Shown here: positions 44,095-56,029 of the stretch, one piece after another
Numbering within the stretch: the first letter of the stretch is position 1
Layout: every line of letters begins with the position of its first letter
Assembly (NCBI GenBank): GCA_024364735.1
Contig: JAGFNQ010000723.1
Coordinates: forward strand, 921,264-985,263
Source: Boesenbergia rotunda
Taxonomy: Eukaryota > Streptophyta > Magnoliopsida > Zingiberales > Zingiberaceae
Direction: 5' to 3'
DNA: 64,000 nt
Position numbers and translations under genes: made by a program
The notes under the pieces: model-generated
Told to the model about the DNA's origin: nothing
Seen by the model: only the letters and a program-made list of their open reading frames with translations
The model's database searches: none

Positions 44095-47000
44095 GTGCAC
44101 GGGTCCATCAACGTCATCTCGGGCGGGCCTACCTACGGAGATTCCAACAGAGCTCGGAAGTCGCAGGTCCGACGCCTGGACATTTATCAAGTGGGCTGCA
44201 GTTCTGCCCAAGCTCAGGGACCACAGATTAGCTTCGGTCCCGCCGACCTACAAGGAATAGAAGTACCGCATGATGATGCTCTGGTCATCACGGCGGTTAT
44301 AGCCAACTATCAGATCCATCGTACCATAGTGGATTCAGGAAGCTCAGTGAACATCTTATATTTGAAGGCATTCGAGCAACTACAAATTGAAATGTCCGAG
44401 CTACAGCCCGTGGCCAGACCCTTATTTGGGTTCACAGAGAATGAAGTTCATCCGCTGGGGCAGATCAAGCTAGCCATATCTCTTGGCGAGGAACCTTTAA
44501 GAAGGACCAGGTGGTCTACCTTCTTGATAGTGGACGCCCCTTCAGCCTACAATGCTATCCTAGGCCGACCAGCCCTGAATGAATTCCGGGCAGTGATGTC
44601 CACTTTCTATTTGAAGGTCAAGTTTCCTGTGGGAGATCAGGTCGGTGAAGCCAAAGGAGATCAGAAGGTCGCCCGCCGATGTTATGTGAATGATGTCCGA
44701 GTGGAAGTAAGCAAGACCTTCCGACCCGCGCCGGCCAGCTGTAACATGGTACAGACCTCTCAGCCTTCTCCCTGGGCTGACATGATGGAAGAAAAGGAAG
44801 AGGTCCAACTCTTATTAGACCGAGAGGAAGCCAAGGTGAGGATAGCTCCAGGACTATTGCCCGACCTCCGGCAGCAATTGATAGAGTGTCTGACACGGAA
44901 TCAAGATGTGTTTGCCTGGTCTCAACAAGATCTGAAGGGGGTCAGGCCCGAAGTTATGGAACATAAGCTACACGTGTACCCAGACGCCCGACCCGTGAAG
45001 CAGAGAAAAAGAGATTTCAGCCCTGAGCAGAATAAGATAATCCAAGTCGAGGTGGAGAGGTTGCTGAAAGTAGGACACATCCGAAAAGTGCAGTTCCCGG
45101 CCTGGTTGGCCAACGTGGTGCTGGTCTCCAAGTCGGGAGACAAGTGGAGAATCTGCATTGACTTCAGAGATCTGAACAAAGCCTGCCCAAAAGGACTGTT
45201 ACCCGCTTCCCCGAATAGATCAGATGGTGGACTCCACTGCGGGGAGCGAACTTATTTGCATGCTGGATGCCTATCAGGGATATCACCAAGTCCCACTGTA
45301 TCCGGGTGATCAGGAGAAGGTCAGTTTTGTCACTGCCGAAGGTACCTATTGCTACACAGTTATGCCCTTCGGACTCAAAAACGCAGGGGCAACTTATCAG
45401 AGGCTGATGAATAAAGTCTTTAAAGAGCAGCTCGGCAGGAATATGGAAGTGTACGTTGATGACATCCTCATCAAGTCTGCCCGGGCTGCCGACCTCATAA
45501 CAGACGTACAAGAAACTTGTTGCACCCTGCGAAGGTATGGCCTCAAACTCAATCCGGCCAAATGTCTGTTCGGAGCCAAGAGTGGGAAATTCCTGGGCTA
45601 CATCCTGACCGAGCGGGGAATAGAAGCCAATCCGGGTAAAGTAAAAGCCCTGCTGGATATGCCGCCGCCCAAAAATCTAAGGGAAGTCCAGCGCCTGACC
45701 GGAAGGATCACGGCCTTATCCCGGTTCATCTCCCGGTCGGCCGATCGAAGCCTGCCATTTTTCAAGATCCTGCGCAAGGCCTCCAAGTTCCAGTGGGATG
45801 CCGAATGTGACCGAGCTTTCGAGGAATTGAAGGCATACTTGGTCAGTCTGCCAATACTAGCCAAGCCCGAGGAAGGAGAGCCCTTGTACATTTACTTATC
45901 AGCTACTGAGGAAGCTGCGAGTGCTGTGCTTGTAACCCAGAAAGAGACCGAGCAGCAGCCGGTCTATTTCTTTGGGCACTTATTTAAAGAGGCCGAGTGT
46001 AGGTATACTACACTCGAGAAATTAGCTTATGTCCTTGTGTTGATGGCTCGGCGATTGCGACCCTATTTCCTGGCTCACCCTATCCGAGTGCTGACCAATA
46101 GTACACTCGGGAAGGTCTTGATCAACCCTGAAGTCTCAGGTCGGATGGTCAAGTGGACTACTGAACTGAGCGAATATGATATTCAGTATCAGCCTAGAAC
46201 TGCAATCAAAGCTCAGGCCTTAGCAGACTTCTTAAGCGAACTGCATGCAGAGGAAGAGGAGAAGGTCTGGAAAATATATGTGGACGGGTCAGCCACCCGG
46301 GCAGGGAGTGGCGTTGGGATCTTATTGATGTCCCCCAAGGGAGACCTCATTCATTTGGCAGTGCGCCTAGAGTATCACGCTACCAATAACCAGGCTGAAT
46401 ACGAAGCCCTCTTAGCAGGCCTTCAAGCAGCCAGACAGGTCGGGGCCACTCGGGTCATCCTACATTCTGATTCTCAATTAGTGACTCAACAGGTGGCCGG
46501 GCGATTTGAAGTGAATGACGAGAAGTTACAAGCTTACGTAGAGGCCTATCAACAGTTGCAAGCAGAATTTCAAGAAGTTCAGGTTACACAGATCCCCCGA
46601 GGGGACAATGCCAAGGCGGATGAGTTAGCCCGGCTGGCCAGCTCTGTCCGTCCGTGGGTCTTCCCCAAACCTTCACCTCAAGTCATGCTGGTGGCTCAGG
46701 TCGAGAGAGAAGCAGAAATGGAGATAGAGGGGGACTGGAGAGCTCCATTCATCGCCTACCTGAAGGAGGGAACTCTTCCAGGCAGCCCCGAGCAAGCTAG
46801 AATACTGAAGATCAGAGCAGCCCGGTTCACCCTGATAGGGGACGCATTATACAAGCGGGCTTTTTCCCGACCTCTAGCCAGGTGCCTCGGAAAGGAAGAT
46901 GCGGATTATGTACTTAGAGAAGTGCACTTGGGATGCTGCGGAAATCATTCAGGAGGTCGGTCCATGGCTCGGAAGGTCCTGCTGGCCGGTTACTTTTGGC

Positions 47001-47973
47001 CGACCCTTCAGAGGGACGCAGAGAGGATGGCTCTTTCCTGTCTCTTTTGTCAGAAGTACCAGAATCTGTCTCACCGACCGGTGGAGATGTTGCGAGCGTC
47101 CGTTACATCATGTCCCTTTGATCAGTGGGGCATGGATATTGTGGGACCCTTCCCCAGAGCAACCGGTCAGAAGAAATTCCTATTGGTGGCAGTAGATTAT
47201 TTCTCCAAGTGGGTCGAGGCAGAAGCCCTGGCTCGGATCACTGAGCAAGCAGTGAAGAAATTCCTTTGGCAAAACATTTTGTGCCGGTATGGCATACCTC
47301 ATAAGTTGGTATCAGACAATGGTCGGCAGTTTCAAGGTCGGATAATCAGAAATTGGTGCAAGGAATTTGGGATCAAACAGGCCTTCACTTCCGTAGCATA
47401 CCCCCAGAGTAATGGTCAGGCCGAAGTAGCCAACAGAGAGATTCTGAAAGGGCTCAAAGTTAAGTTAGATCAGGTCGGCGGATCCTGGGTGGATGAATTG
47501 CCAGGAGTCCTGTGGGCCCTTCGCACCACGCCCAAAGAGGGGTCGGGGTGCACTCCCTTCCAGTTGGTCTATGGCAGTGAGGCAGTAGTCCCCATGGAGG
47601 TCGGCTGTGAATCCGACAGAAGACATTTGTATGGAGAAGACAATGCGGAGAAGAGACGAGCTGAGCTAGATCTGATTGAGGAGGTCCGAGCTAAGGCTAC
47701 CATCCGCATGGTCGCTTACCAGCAGAGGATGCGGAACCGATACAACCAGAAAGTTATACCCCGACACTTCCAGGTAGGGGACAAGGTATGGAAGAGAGTC
47801 AAGCCCGTTGGAGAAGTAGGCAAACTAGAGCCCCCATGGAGTGGCCCATTTCTAGTGGTCGAGGCATTGGGATCGGGAGCATACTATCTGCAAGATGCTC
47901 AAGGGAAACGACTAGGGCGACCTGGAGCGCAGTGCATTTGAAATTGTACCGTGAGGAGAGGGGAGAGGAATGA
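44095..47973 (+). pseudogene. Tat element pol: protease, reverse transcriptase, dual RNase H, integrase
   Basis: Protease: TIVDSGSSVNILYLKAFEQL at about 44326-44385. Reverse transcriptase: PAWLANVVLVSKSGDKWRIC and DFRDLNKACPK, then a +1 shift near 45188 (one extra G), continuing with LDAYQGYHQVPL, MPFGLKNAGATYQRLM and the YVDD box at about 45452-45463. First RNase H: YTTLEKLAYVLVLMARRLRP. Second, archaeal-type RNase H: KIYVDGSATRAGSGVGI and NNQAEYEALLAGLQAAR. Integrase: HLGCCGNHSGG...CLFCQ zinc finger, then MDIVGPFPRATG, SDNGRQF and NGQAEVANREI carrying the D,D,E triad. A CCC-to-CC change near 47930 shifts the last residues, whose natural end is at about 47973. Together these enzymes copy and insert the element. 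Confidence 0.9.
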
Positions 47974-48041
47974 TTCTTGTAACTGTACTCAGAAGAAAGG
48001 ATAACAAAAACTCTAACTCTCCGGAAAAAAATCATCCCTGA

Positions 48042-48766
48042 AAGTTATAAGTGAGCTTGCTCTCACGCACCCACCGGACCTGGCGCTGATCGGGCGTGGC
48101 ATTCCACGCTCGGTCGGGCCCGGTCGGGCGTGGCGTTCCACGCTCGACCAGGGTAAGTTGGACGGTGTCCAGACTCTTGCTAAGGCAAGTTATAAGTGAG
48201 CTTGCTCTCACGCACCCATCGGACCTGGCGCCGATCGGGCGTGGCATTCCACGCTCGGTCGGGCCCGGACGGGCGTGGCATTCCACGCTCGACCAGGGTA
48301 AGTCGGACGGTGTCCAGACTCTTGCTAAGGCAAGTTATAAGTGAGCTTGCTCTCACGCACCCACCGGACCTAGCGCCGATCGGGCGTGGCATTCCACGCT
48401 CGGTCGGGCCCGGTCGGGCGTGGCGTTCCACGCTCGACCAAGGTAAGTCGGACGGTGTCCAGACTCTTGCTAAGGCAAGTTATAAGTGAGCTTGCTCTCA
48501 CGCACCCACCGGACCTGGCGCCGATCGGGCGTGGCATTCCACGTTCGGTCGGGCCCGGTCGGGCGTGGCGGTCCACGCTCGACCAGGATAAGTCGAACGG
48601 TGTCCAGACTCTTGCTAAGGCAAGTTATAAGTGAGCTTGCTCTCACGCACCCACCGGACTCGGCGCCGATCAGGCGTGGCATTCCACGTTCGGTCGGGCC
48701 CGGTCGGGCGTGGCGGTCCACGCCCGACCCGGGTAAGTCGGACGGTGTCCAGACTCTTACTCAGGG
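48042..48766 (+). repeat. 145-bp tandem array, five copies
   Basis: Units start at 48042, 48187, 48332, 48477 and 48622 with AAGTTATAAGTGAGCTTGC, an exact 145-bp period. Each holds two GGGCGTGGCnnTCCACGCTC half-palindromes. The array lies between pol and the antisense ORF. Tandem arrays in this region are known in Tat/Ogre elements and can seed satellite DNA. Confidence 0.95.
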
Positions 48767-49831
48767 GAAGTATGAAGTGACATCTTGCCACGATATCTGC
48801 TGTCGAGGCATGGCTCTCCACGTCCTAATAAACAACAGATCTGCTTAGATGAGGTGGATCTGGACGAACCAAAACACACTAAATAACTTGGCCTTGTTGA
48901 TAAGATTAACTCGAAGGGAACTAAACTCATCGCCGAGTCAGGGTGCCGACCCGACCGAGCAAATTCACCGAATCAGGGTATCCACCCGACCGAATGAAAC
49001 CACCAAGTCGTATCATACACACGACCGACCTTCATTGCTAAGTTAAGATATGGACCTGACTAAGCCACAATCCCAAGTTTGGGAAAAGGTCAGGTTGGAA
49101 GGCTAATAATACGAGTCACCCGAGCGCCTTACACTTAGCCAAATTTTCGATTTGGCCAAAAAGGTCAAACTAAGGAGACCAGGGTGAACATCCCAGGTAA
49201 TCGACAATAAGCGAGACTTTGTCGCGAGGCATAAATGCAGGCCTTCGCAGAATGAGCTGAACGAGCTGCATGAATAACACTCAGCAGGGATCTCGCGCAT
49301 CATAAACGAAGGGCTGGCCTAACGAAACAACATAGCCGCATCCGGGTGTCGGCCCGACCTAATAATATTCCCGGGTCAGAGCTCTGACCTGACCTCATGG
49401 TGTTCCTGGGCTCGAACGTCAGTCCAGTCGAACATACGACTGAGTATATGATGTCTCTAATCTTCGACACTTAGCGAAAACTCCCTACCCGACCTGAAGG
49501 AGTCTGCCTTACGATAACGATCTAAGTGACTCGGGTGACGCATACTTTGTACAATTTGGAGGAATAACTCATAATACTGACCTTCAACGAACAGAGCGAA
49601 CGCATCAAATAGGCGGCACTTAGCAAAAAACCCTTGCACCGCCGATAGTTAAACAAAATAAAGACAAAGAAAAATCTGCAGAAATGAGTTTAGGCTCGAG
49701 GCCATCACAAAATTGAGCCTTGGAGGCCAAGGCAGGAAGTCAAACATCATTACACGGATTTTCAGAACTCAAAAATGGAAAGGAAGCAGACTGAGTAGTA
49801 GCTCGGGTGAAGGGAGGTCGGGCCCGCGAAG
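48767..49831. other. Untranslated spacer of the Tat element
   Basis: No coding signal. Degenerate motifs of the type GGGTnTCnACCCGACCGAA recur at about 48935-49060. Confidence 0.5.
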
Positions 49832-52225
49832 CTAAGTAAATTTTGGGAGGGCGTCGGGGGGGAGCGAGGCCTTGATTAAGGATAGTTTCACCACGTTAGG
49901 AAGCAGGTCAGTCGGAAGATGGCCGGCCTCCTGGAGTTGTTGTATTGCGCCCTCTGCCCCATGCCTCATCATACCCACAATCTTCTGGGTCACCTGCTTC
50001 CGAAAGGGCTGAGACTGAACATAAGCCAATCTAGCCTGTTCGATCCGGGCCGGTTCCCCAGCTTGGAAGTCGGCTAGCTCTTTCTGCAAGCGGGCCACCT
50101 CGGCGTCTCGCTCCTTGAGTCGGGCGTCCTTGGCTGTCAGGCCTGCCTTCGTACTTACCAGTTGTGCTTCTAAAGCCTGAAAGGCTTCTCGCTGAGCTTG
50201 GAGCTCGGCCGCCTTACCCTTCAAGGTTGCGAGTTCGGTATCTTTGTCCCGGAGGGCTTGCTAGTGAGTGGCAGATGCCTCCTGCAGTTTTTGCTGTAAG
50301 TCGCGGACCTCAAGGATTCTCAGGTCCAGGTCAGAACGAGCATGGGCTTCGCTAGCAAGGGCAGTTTTCTTCGTGGCCTCGGCGGCATCCAGCCGAGTGC
50401 CGAGCTGATCTATCTCGCGACCTGCGGCTGCTAGCACCTCATGCGCCCGTTCTAGATTGATGTTGTTCTCCGATAATCGCGTTCGTAGGGAAATTACTTC
50501 ATTTAGAAGCTAGGCCCGACCCTCGTCGCCGGCCGGGAGAGCACATTGAGTCAGTTGATGCTCTAAGCTCTCTATCTTGAACTCAGCCGCCCGGCGCTCC
50601 CTAACATTCGTGACCAGGGCCTTGGCGACCGCCTGGCCCCCGACCCACAGCTATACAAAAATGAACAATATGAGAAAAGAACGAAGAAGGCGGAGGTTAG
50701 GAAAAGGAATACCTTGATCAAGTCCATGGCAAAGTTATCGGCCAGACTAAAAGGACTTCGCCCTTCAGTTAGTGTCAGGCCTTGATCCCAAGCAGCAGCC
50801 AGATGACCGTGGAGGTTAAGTGGCTGGGGCTCGACCATCCGAAGTAAGGAAGTTTCGGAGGGAAGTTGTAGCTCTATTAGGGCTCGGGGAAGGTTGTGCA
50901 TAGCCAGAAGAGAGGCGGCCGCCTCTTCACTAACCGTGTCATCGGCGTCCGCCGGAGGAGGAGGGACCGAGCTGGTGGCTAAACCCACCGGTCGGGGAGT
51001 GCTCGGCCTGGGCAAGGAGACCTCGGGCAGAGCAGCGCTGGAGGTCGGAGCCGAGATTCCCGGGCGAGGTGAAGCCGAAGCCGAGCGGGAGGCCGACAGC
51101 CGAATCCTGACTCGACCGGGCAAGAGAGCAGGCGGTTCTGACGCCCCCTCGGGTTGAGCCTGAATCGCGGGAGTGCTGGAGGAAGTAGCTTCTCGAGGCC
51201 GTTTCTTCTTCTTGTGCACACGAGAAGAGGACGGACCCGTAGTAACAGTTTGCCTTCCGGTCTCCACGCCGACCTCCGGAAGGTCCGCCGCGACGTTTTG
51301 CCCTAGCACTTCCAATTCCGGGTCGCTCTCCGCTCCACCCGGTTGCCCAGAAGCTGGTATCGCCCTCACAGGGGGCACATTTCGGAGGGCCAGCAGTTCT
51401 GCCGCCCGAGTGTTTAACGCTTCGTCCTCCAGGGCCAACTCTTCATCGAGGAGGGCATCCATCAGGGCCTGGGCTGCAAGTCAGGGAAAAATTTTTAGTT
51501 AGCATTAAAAAAGTTATAAATCAGAAAGGGAGTTTACCATAAGTGCCGGGTAGTCTGGCAGGGATCTGACTCAGCCGGCAGATATAAAGCACGGCCTCGA
51601 TCAACAGTTTACCGACATGGAAGTGACGTCCTCCGATTTTAGAAAGGGCCGATCGAAAGCTAGGGTCGGCCCGATATCTTAGAGGAGCGGCAGGGTGGTC
51701 AGGTAATGCCTCTAGCCATTTAAGTGGCCAGGACGCGGGCGGGGTGGTGCTTACGTAAAAAAAGTGGGATTTCCATCCCTTGTTTGAAGAAGGAACCTTG
51801 TCTAGGAAGGCTGTGTTAACCCTGGCCTGGAAAAAGAAACAGCCGGGCTCCTGCATCTTAAGGTAAAAAAAGAGATGGAAAAGCCTAGGGGAAAGGGGAA
51901 TTCGGAAAGACTCAAAGATGACCACCGTGCCGCATAGGACCCGGATCGAGTTCGGGGCTAGTTGGGAGAGGGACACCTGAAAATACCGACAGACCTCTAC
52001 AATAAAGGGATGCAAGGGGAATCGTAGTCCGGCTAGAAGGTGATCCTTAAAAACGGTAAAGTAGTTCATCGGGGCTTGATTAGGTCGATCGTCTCGTGAG
52101 GGGAGAATAAAAGGGTGATCCTATGGAATGTGATACTCTATACGGAGGGTTTCTAAGGAACCCAGGCTCAAGGTCGAGCGGACAACGGTATACCATGGCT
52201 CGGGTGCAGAAGATGAGTCAGCCAT
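49832..52225 (-). pseudogene. Antisense spliced ORF of the Tat element (gypsy-type 'transposase' domain plus coiled coil)
   Basis: Reads opposite to gag-pol. Proposed exons are 52225 to about 51537, about 51470-50712 and 50653-49832, with canonical donors (GTAAAC, GTATTC) and acceptors (TTGCAG, TATAG). The first exon resembles the plant 'putative gypsy type transposon' domain (PF04195): GLRFPLHPFIVEVCRYFQVS, LSQLAPNSIRVLCGTVVIFE, then FFYLKMQEPGCFFFQAR. The middle exon is Pro/Ser-rich with a basic KKKKRPRE. The last encodes a long coiled coil (ELQAQREAFQALEAQL, KERDAEVARLQKELADF). Stops at about 52121, 50511 and 50261 break it. The function of such ORFs is unknown; maize Grande carries a comparable antisense gene. 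A TATA motif lies upstream at about 52404-52411. Confidence 0.7.
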
Positions 52226-52401
52226 ATGGTCGGACTCAAGAATTAATAGATGAGATTCAGGTCGGGAGAAGAGTACCTAACGTTAAAACGCTGATCCCCG
52301 GAAGCACTGTTCGTCGGAACTCAAGGAAATCAGGCGGCGGAGGTCGGACAGAGATGAAAAGAGAAGCGAGAGGCAAAGTGAGAAGGGGTGAAATGAGGGG
52401 A

Positions 52402-52412
52402 TCCGTCTATTT
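52402..52412 (-). promoter_or_regulatory. TATA motif for the antisense ORF
   Basis: Minus strand reads GTATAAATAGA, about 180 bp before the first ATG of the antisense ORF, in a GC-rich context. Position and sequence suit an RNA polymerase II promoter. Confidence 0.5.
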
Positions 52413-52734
52413 ATACTACCGGCTAGGCAACAACGACCGTCGGATGGAGAGGAGGAGAATGGCGGGCTCCGATCTCCATCGTTCGATCCGCGCACTTCCC
52501 CACGCCCTGAAGCTTCTCGCGAACGCCACGCGAAGCCGCGCCAATGACGCCTCGATACCGGAGGCATCCATTCACTAGCTGACACGTGGTCAGCATTGAT
52601 GAATAACTGAGCGGGAGGTCGGGCGCGCGGGAGACTAACTCGGAGTAGAGGAAACGCACGAAAAAGCGGAAAGGGAGTCAGGCCGACCGGGCCGGGAGCC
52701 TAGTCAGTCGGACTTGGCGCCTCCTTCGACTAGA

Positions 52735-52751
52735 CTTGGAGGGGAGGCTTG
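52735..52751 (+). other. Polypurine tract of the Tat element
   Basis: TTGGAGGGGAGGCTTG directly before the 3' LTR start at 52752, the expected plus-strand primer. Confidence 0.7.
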
Positions 52752-53910
52752 TGATCCGGGCGAGCGGTTTTTTATCAGGGACGAGAGCCCGGTCGGAGAA
52801 AACCCGGTTCAACCCGGCTCAAGGATGACAGAGGCCGGGGCGGGCAGAAGCTCAAGTCGGAATCAAGTTCACCCTGGGTCATGCTCTTGAGGCCGACCCC
52901 CCGAAGTCGAGCAATCGAGGCTGAGCTCTCGATGCTGACCTCCCGAGGTCGGGCGATCAAGGCTAAGCTCTCGAGGCTGACCTCTCGAGGTCAGGCGATC
53001 GAGGCTGAGTGATCGGGGCGGACCTCTCGAGGTCGAGCGATAGAAGCCGAGCTCCCGAGGCTGACCTCCCGAGCTCGAATGATCGGGCGGACCTCTCGAG
53101 GTCGAGCGATAGAAGCCGAGTCGGCGGACCTCTCGAGGTCGAGCGATAGAAGCCGAGCTCCGAGGCTGACCTCCGAGCTGAACGATCGAGGCTGACCTCC
53201 TGAAGTTGAGCTCTCGAGGCTGAGTGATCGGGGCGGACCTCTCGAGGTCGAGCGATAGAAGCCGAGCTCCCGAGGCTGACCTCCCGAGCTCGAATGATCG
53301 GGCGGACCTCTCGAGGTCGAGCGATAGAAGCCGAGCTCCCGAGGCTGACCTCCCGAGCTCGAATGATCGGCGGACCTCTCGAAGTCGAGCGATAGAAGCC
53401 GAGCTCCCGAGGCTGACCTCCCGAGCTCGAACGATCGAGGCTGACCTCCTGAAGTTGAGCTCTCGAGGCCGAGTTCTCGAGAGCACGCTCTCGAGGCCAA
53501 ACGGTCGAGGCCGAGTTCTTGACCCTCATCCCTCTAAAGGCCCCGTCAAAACTCTCCGTTAATAGACGTCGTCATCATCTGACGTGGCCGCCCAATGTTA
53601 ATTAGGGGTAGGATCACAGGATAGCAGACTGCTGTGTCAGTCTCACTCCGCCACTAAGACCGCCACTTACTTAGCTTAATCCCTGACTAATCTTCAACAA
53701 GATGTGACAGTTCGCACGCAGGAAGACCTTTTCACCCCCCTATATAAACCCCACATGTGCTTCATAGAGGGGGATCGCTGCCATTCGCAACCACACCACT
53801 GCAAGGAGAGATCTGTCCCGGTCCGACCTCCCAAGCTACAGCAGACCCAGTCGGCTTGGTTAGACCGAGTCATTCGGGGGAGAACCGATCTTCGCTTGTC
53901 GACAGGATCA
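52752..53910 (+). repeat. 3' LTR of the Tat element
   Basis: 1,159 bp, nearly identical to the 5' LTR outside indels in the minisatellite (about 53110-53185 and 53370) and a 39-bp block at 53564-53602 that the 5' LTR lacks. TATA motif at about 53740-53749. Confidence 0.92.
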
Positions 53911-54460
53911 CAAATCTTCCGTGTGTTCCATCTCGGTGAAGTACCTGTGATAGCAATCGGGTGCTCTCTCAATTCATCACGAGCAACCAGTGTTTGATTG
54001 TGTATGTGGTTCTGTTGTTGTATCCTGGGAAACAAACTTCCATCATAACCTCGAAGCACAATCAAAGAAGGACAAATCTGTTTTAAGAAAACTGCATTAC
54101 GTAGGCCTCAATAACTTTCTTCGTCTCCAACTCGGGAGCTTGAAAGATCGATAGTCTCCAACTCGGAAGCATGCAAATTTGTCTCTACAACTTGGGAGTC
54201 TGCAACTCGGGAGTCTTAACTCAAGAGTTTGCAACTCGGGAGTTGCCAGCTCGGAAGCTGTAGCTCGAGAGTTGCCCGCTCAGGAACTGCAGCTTACGAG
54301 TCTGCAACTTCACTCTGCAACTTGGAAGTCTACAGCTCGAGAGTTTCCAACTCGGGAACTACAGTTCGGGAATCTCCAGCTCAGGAGTCAGTACTTAAAC
54401 TCTAGAGTCTACACTCTGCATATAAGGCAACTCAGGTCTTTCCACGACTAAATTATTCCA
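53911..54460 (+). other. Right part of the split Copia-type LTR and degenerate AACTCGGGAG repeats
   Basis: CAAAT and the following CTTCCGTGTGTTCC continue the sequence interrupted at 41685. From about 54125 to 54400 a 10-20 bp motif, AACTCGGGAGTCTGC and variants, recurs more than ten times. No gene. Confidence 0.45.
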
Positions 54461-54611
54461 AACAGCTCTTCACTACTTGACAACTCAGAATTATTGGTCA
54501 CTCAATAAATAAATTAAAACTATTTACGTAATTTCAATTTAATTTATTTTCTCCAACAGTATTTCAACAATTAGATCATAAAAGATAGATATTATAAAAA
54601 AAAAATCACAA

Positions 54612-55060
54612 TTCGAGCAGTCATTTTGCATCAATATATCTGAGGAAAACTGAATTAACCAAATTCAAAAGATTATTTAAAGATGAAACTATAAATACAA
54701 AATCAGATTCTTTATAAGTCAACTGTGTACGAACTGTACAATTCAAAGCTTAATTATTTTGTCATATTTGATAGCTTTAATTCTTTTTCAGAATAAGATA
54801 CTACTGAACAGTTGCAACTCTTTATTGTGCATAAATTATGTTTGATAATAAATTGCTTAAAAGATTCAGCTGAACAGTTAGACCTCTTTATTGTGCATAA
54901 ATTAGGTTTGATAATAAATTGCTCAAAATTAGACTGCCGAACAATCTGCACCTCTTGAGCATGATTTTCAAAATATTTTATTTTATTTCCTTTATTGAGA
55001 AAGCAAGCACATGATTTTAAAAGATCATAATATCTTAATATTTTTTATTTTTTAAAATAG
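54612..55060 (+). repeat. Dispersed repeat, copy 2, with internal duplication
   Basis: Homologous to 37705-38210. Within it, a ~70-bp block containing CTCTTTATTGTGCATAAATT and TTTGATAATAAATTGC is present twice (about 54805-54860 and 54875-54930), while copy 1 has it once. Confidence 0.6.
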
Positions 55061-55079
55061 TTGATGTAGGAACACGAGG

Positions 55080-55080
<1 letters not shown>

Positions 55081-55167
<87 letters not shown>
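55081..55167. repeat. (TA)n microsatellite
   Basis: About 86 bp of uninterrupted TA dinucleotides. Confidence 0.95.
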
Positions 55168-55171
<4 letters not shown>

Positions 55172-55807
55172 CAAATATGTTTATGAATTTTGATCTTCTG
55201 CCGACCGATTCTTACGGATCGCATGCGTGGTCGGCGCTGTACTGGTCTGCATGGCAACGACACCATGCCGCTCCCGGGTGATGTCGTCCAGGGCGTCGGC
55301 GCACCCCACTACAGCTCCGACGACGACCAGCCGGCTCAGCTGCTCCCCTGACTACAACTTTGGCGACGTCATCTAGGGCGTCGCTTCCGACTGCAGCTCT
55401 GACGACATCGTCCAGGGCGTCGCCCCTGACTGCAGCTCCCCCGACTCCGTTTGGGTCAAGGTCCAGCGAGGTGGCGTCACTTGCCTGACCGGTCAGATAC
55501 TTGCTTGATCGGTCATCTTGACCGATCAGGCAAATCGGTCATCTTGACCGATCAGGCATACCCGGCTTGCCACGAGGGAAACGCGTAAAAAAAGTAAAGC
55601 AACGGAGCAGAGTGGACGCGGCAAGCCACGTTCGCAGGTCCGCAGCGTCGCATTTAGAGAGGTCTGCAAGAGATCAAATTCGTATATATATATATATATA
55701 TTTATTTATTTATTTATTGTGTGAGAGAGAGAGTATGTGAAAAATAAAAGAGCAGTCAAACTCAAGAGAAACGTCATATGTATGTCTTTTTTTAAAAAAA
55801 ATAAAAA
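55168..55807. other. GC-rich repeat patch in AT-rich DNA
   Basis: About 55200-55570 holds three degenerate ~60-bp units ending GTCCAGGGCGTCG with GACTGCAGCTC, then a 25-bp direct repeat (CGGTCATCTTGACCGATCAG) present twice at about 55515-55560. Only short ORFs. No gene assigned. Confidence 0.5.
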
Positions 55808-56029
55808 ATAATAGATAACATGAAATTTTAACGTGAAATTCAACTTGAATAACGTGACATTTCAATTTCAACGATCCTCGACAAATTTTTCGTGCTCTCC
55901 AGGATATAATTTGATTTGGAACGGCGATCGAAGGTCGTTAGCGGTGTCCAAATAATAATCAGACATGTAAAAAAAATTCACATTAATTATGTTAATTTTA
56001 TATTAAAATTTTACGTTGTCTATTATTGC
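55808..56029. mobile_element. MITE-like element, copy 2
   Basis: About 222 bp with ~34-bp inverted ends (left AATAGATAACATGAAATTTT; right complement AATAGACAACGTAAAATTTT). The core at about 55888-55965 matches the core of copy 1 (6390-6465), including GGTGTCCAA and GATAATCnGACnTG-like runs, although the terminal repeats differ. Confidence 0.5.

Larger units (their letters stand above)
41686..53910 (+). mobile_element. Full-length Ty3/gypsy element of the Tat lineage (12.2 kb)
   Basis: Two direct LTRs (41686-42772 and 52752-53910), TGATCCGGGCG...GACAGGATCA, flanked by CAAAT at 41681-41685 and 53911-53915. Inside, in order: primer-binding site, gag, protease, reverse transcriptase, two RNase H regions, integrase, a 145-bp tandem array, an antisense intron-containing ORF and a polypurine tract. 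Two RNase H domains before integrase, and extra or antisense ORFs after it, are marks of the Tat/Ogre group. The coding frames hold several single-base breaks. Confidence 0.92.

Noticed and set aside
48032..48848. Overlapping ORFs on both strands in the 145-bp array, and a CRISPR-like look
   Set aside because: The 145-bp units are contiguous with no unique spacers, in a plant retrotransposon; the ORFs repeat with the unit.
53704..53997. 97-codon ORF at the end of the 3' LTR
   Set aside because: It repeats the 42566-42823 frame of the 5' LTR leader and has no coding role.
55081..55167. Telomere- or centromere-like satellite
   Set aside because: It is a plain TA dinucleotide microsatellite.
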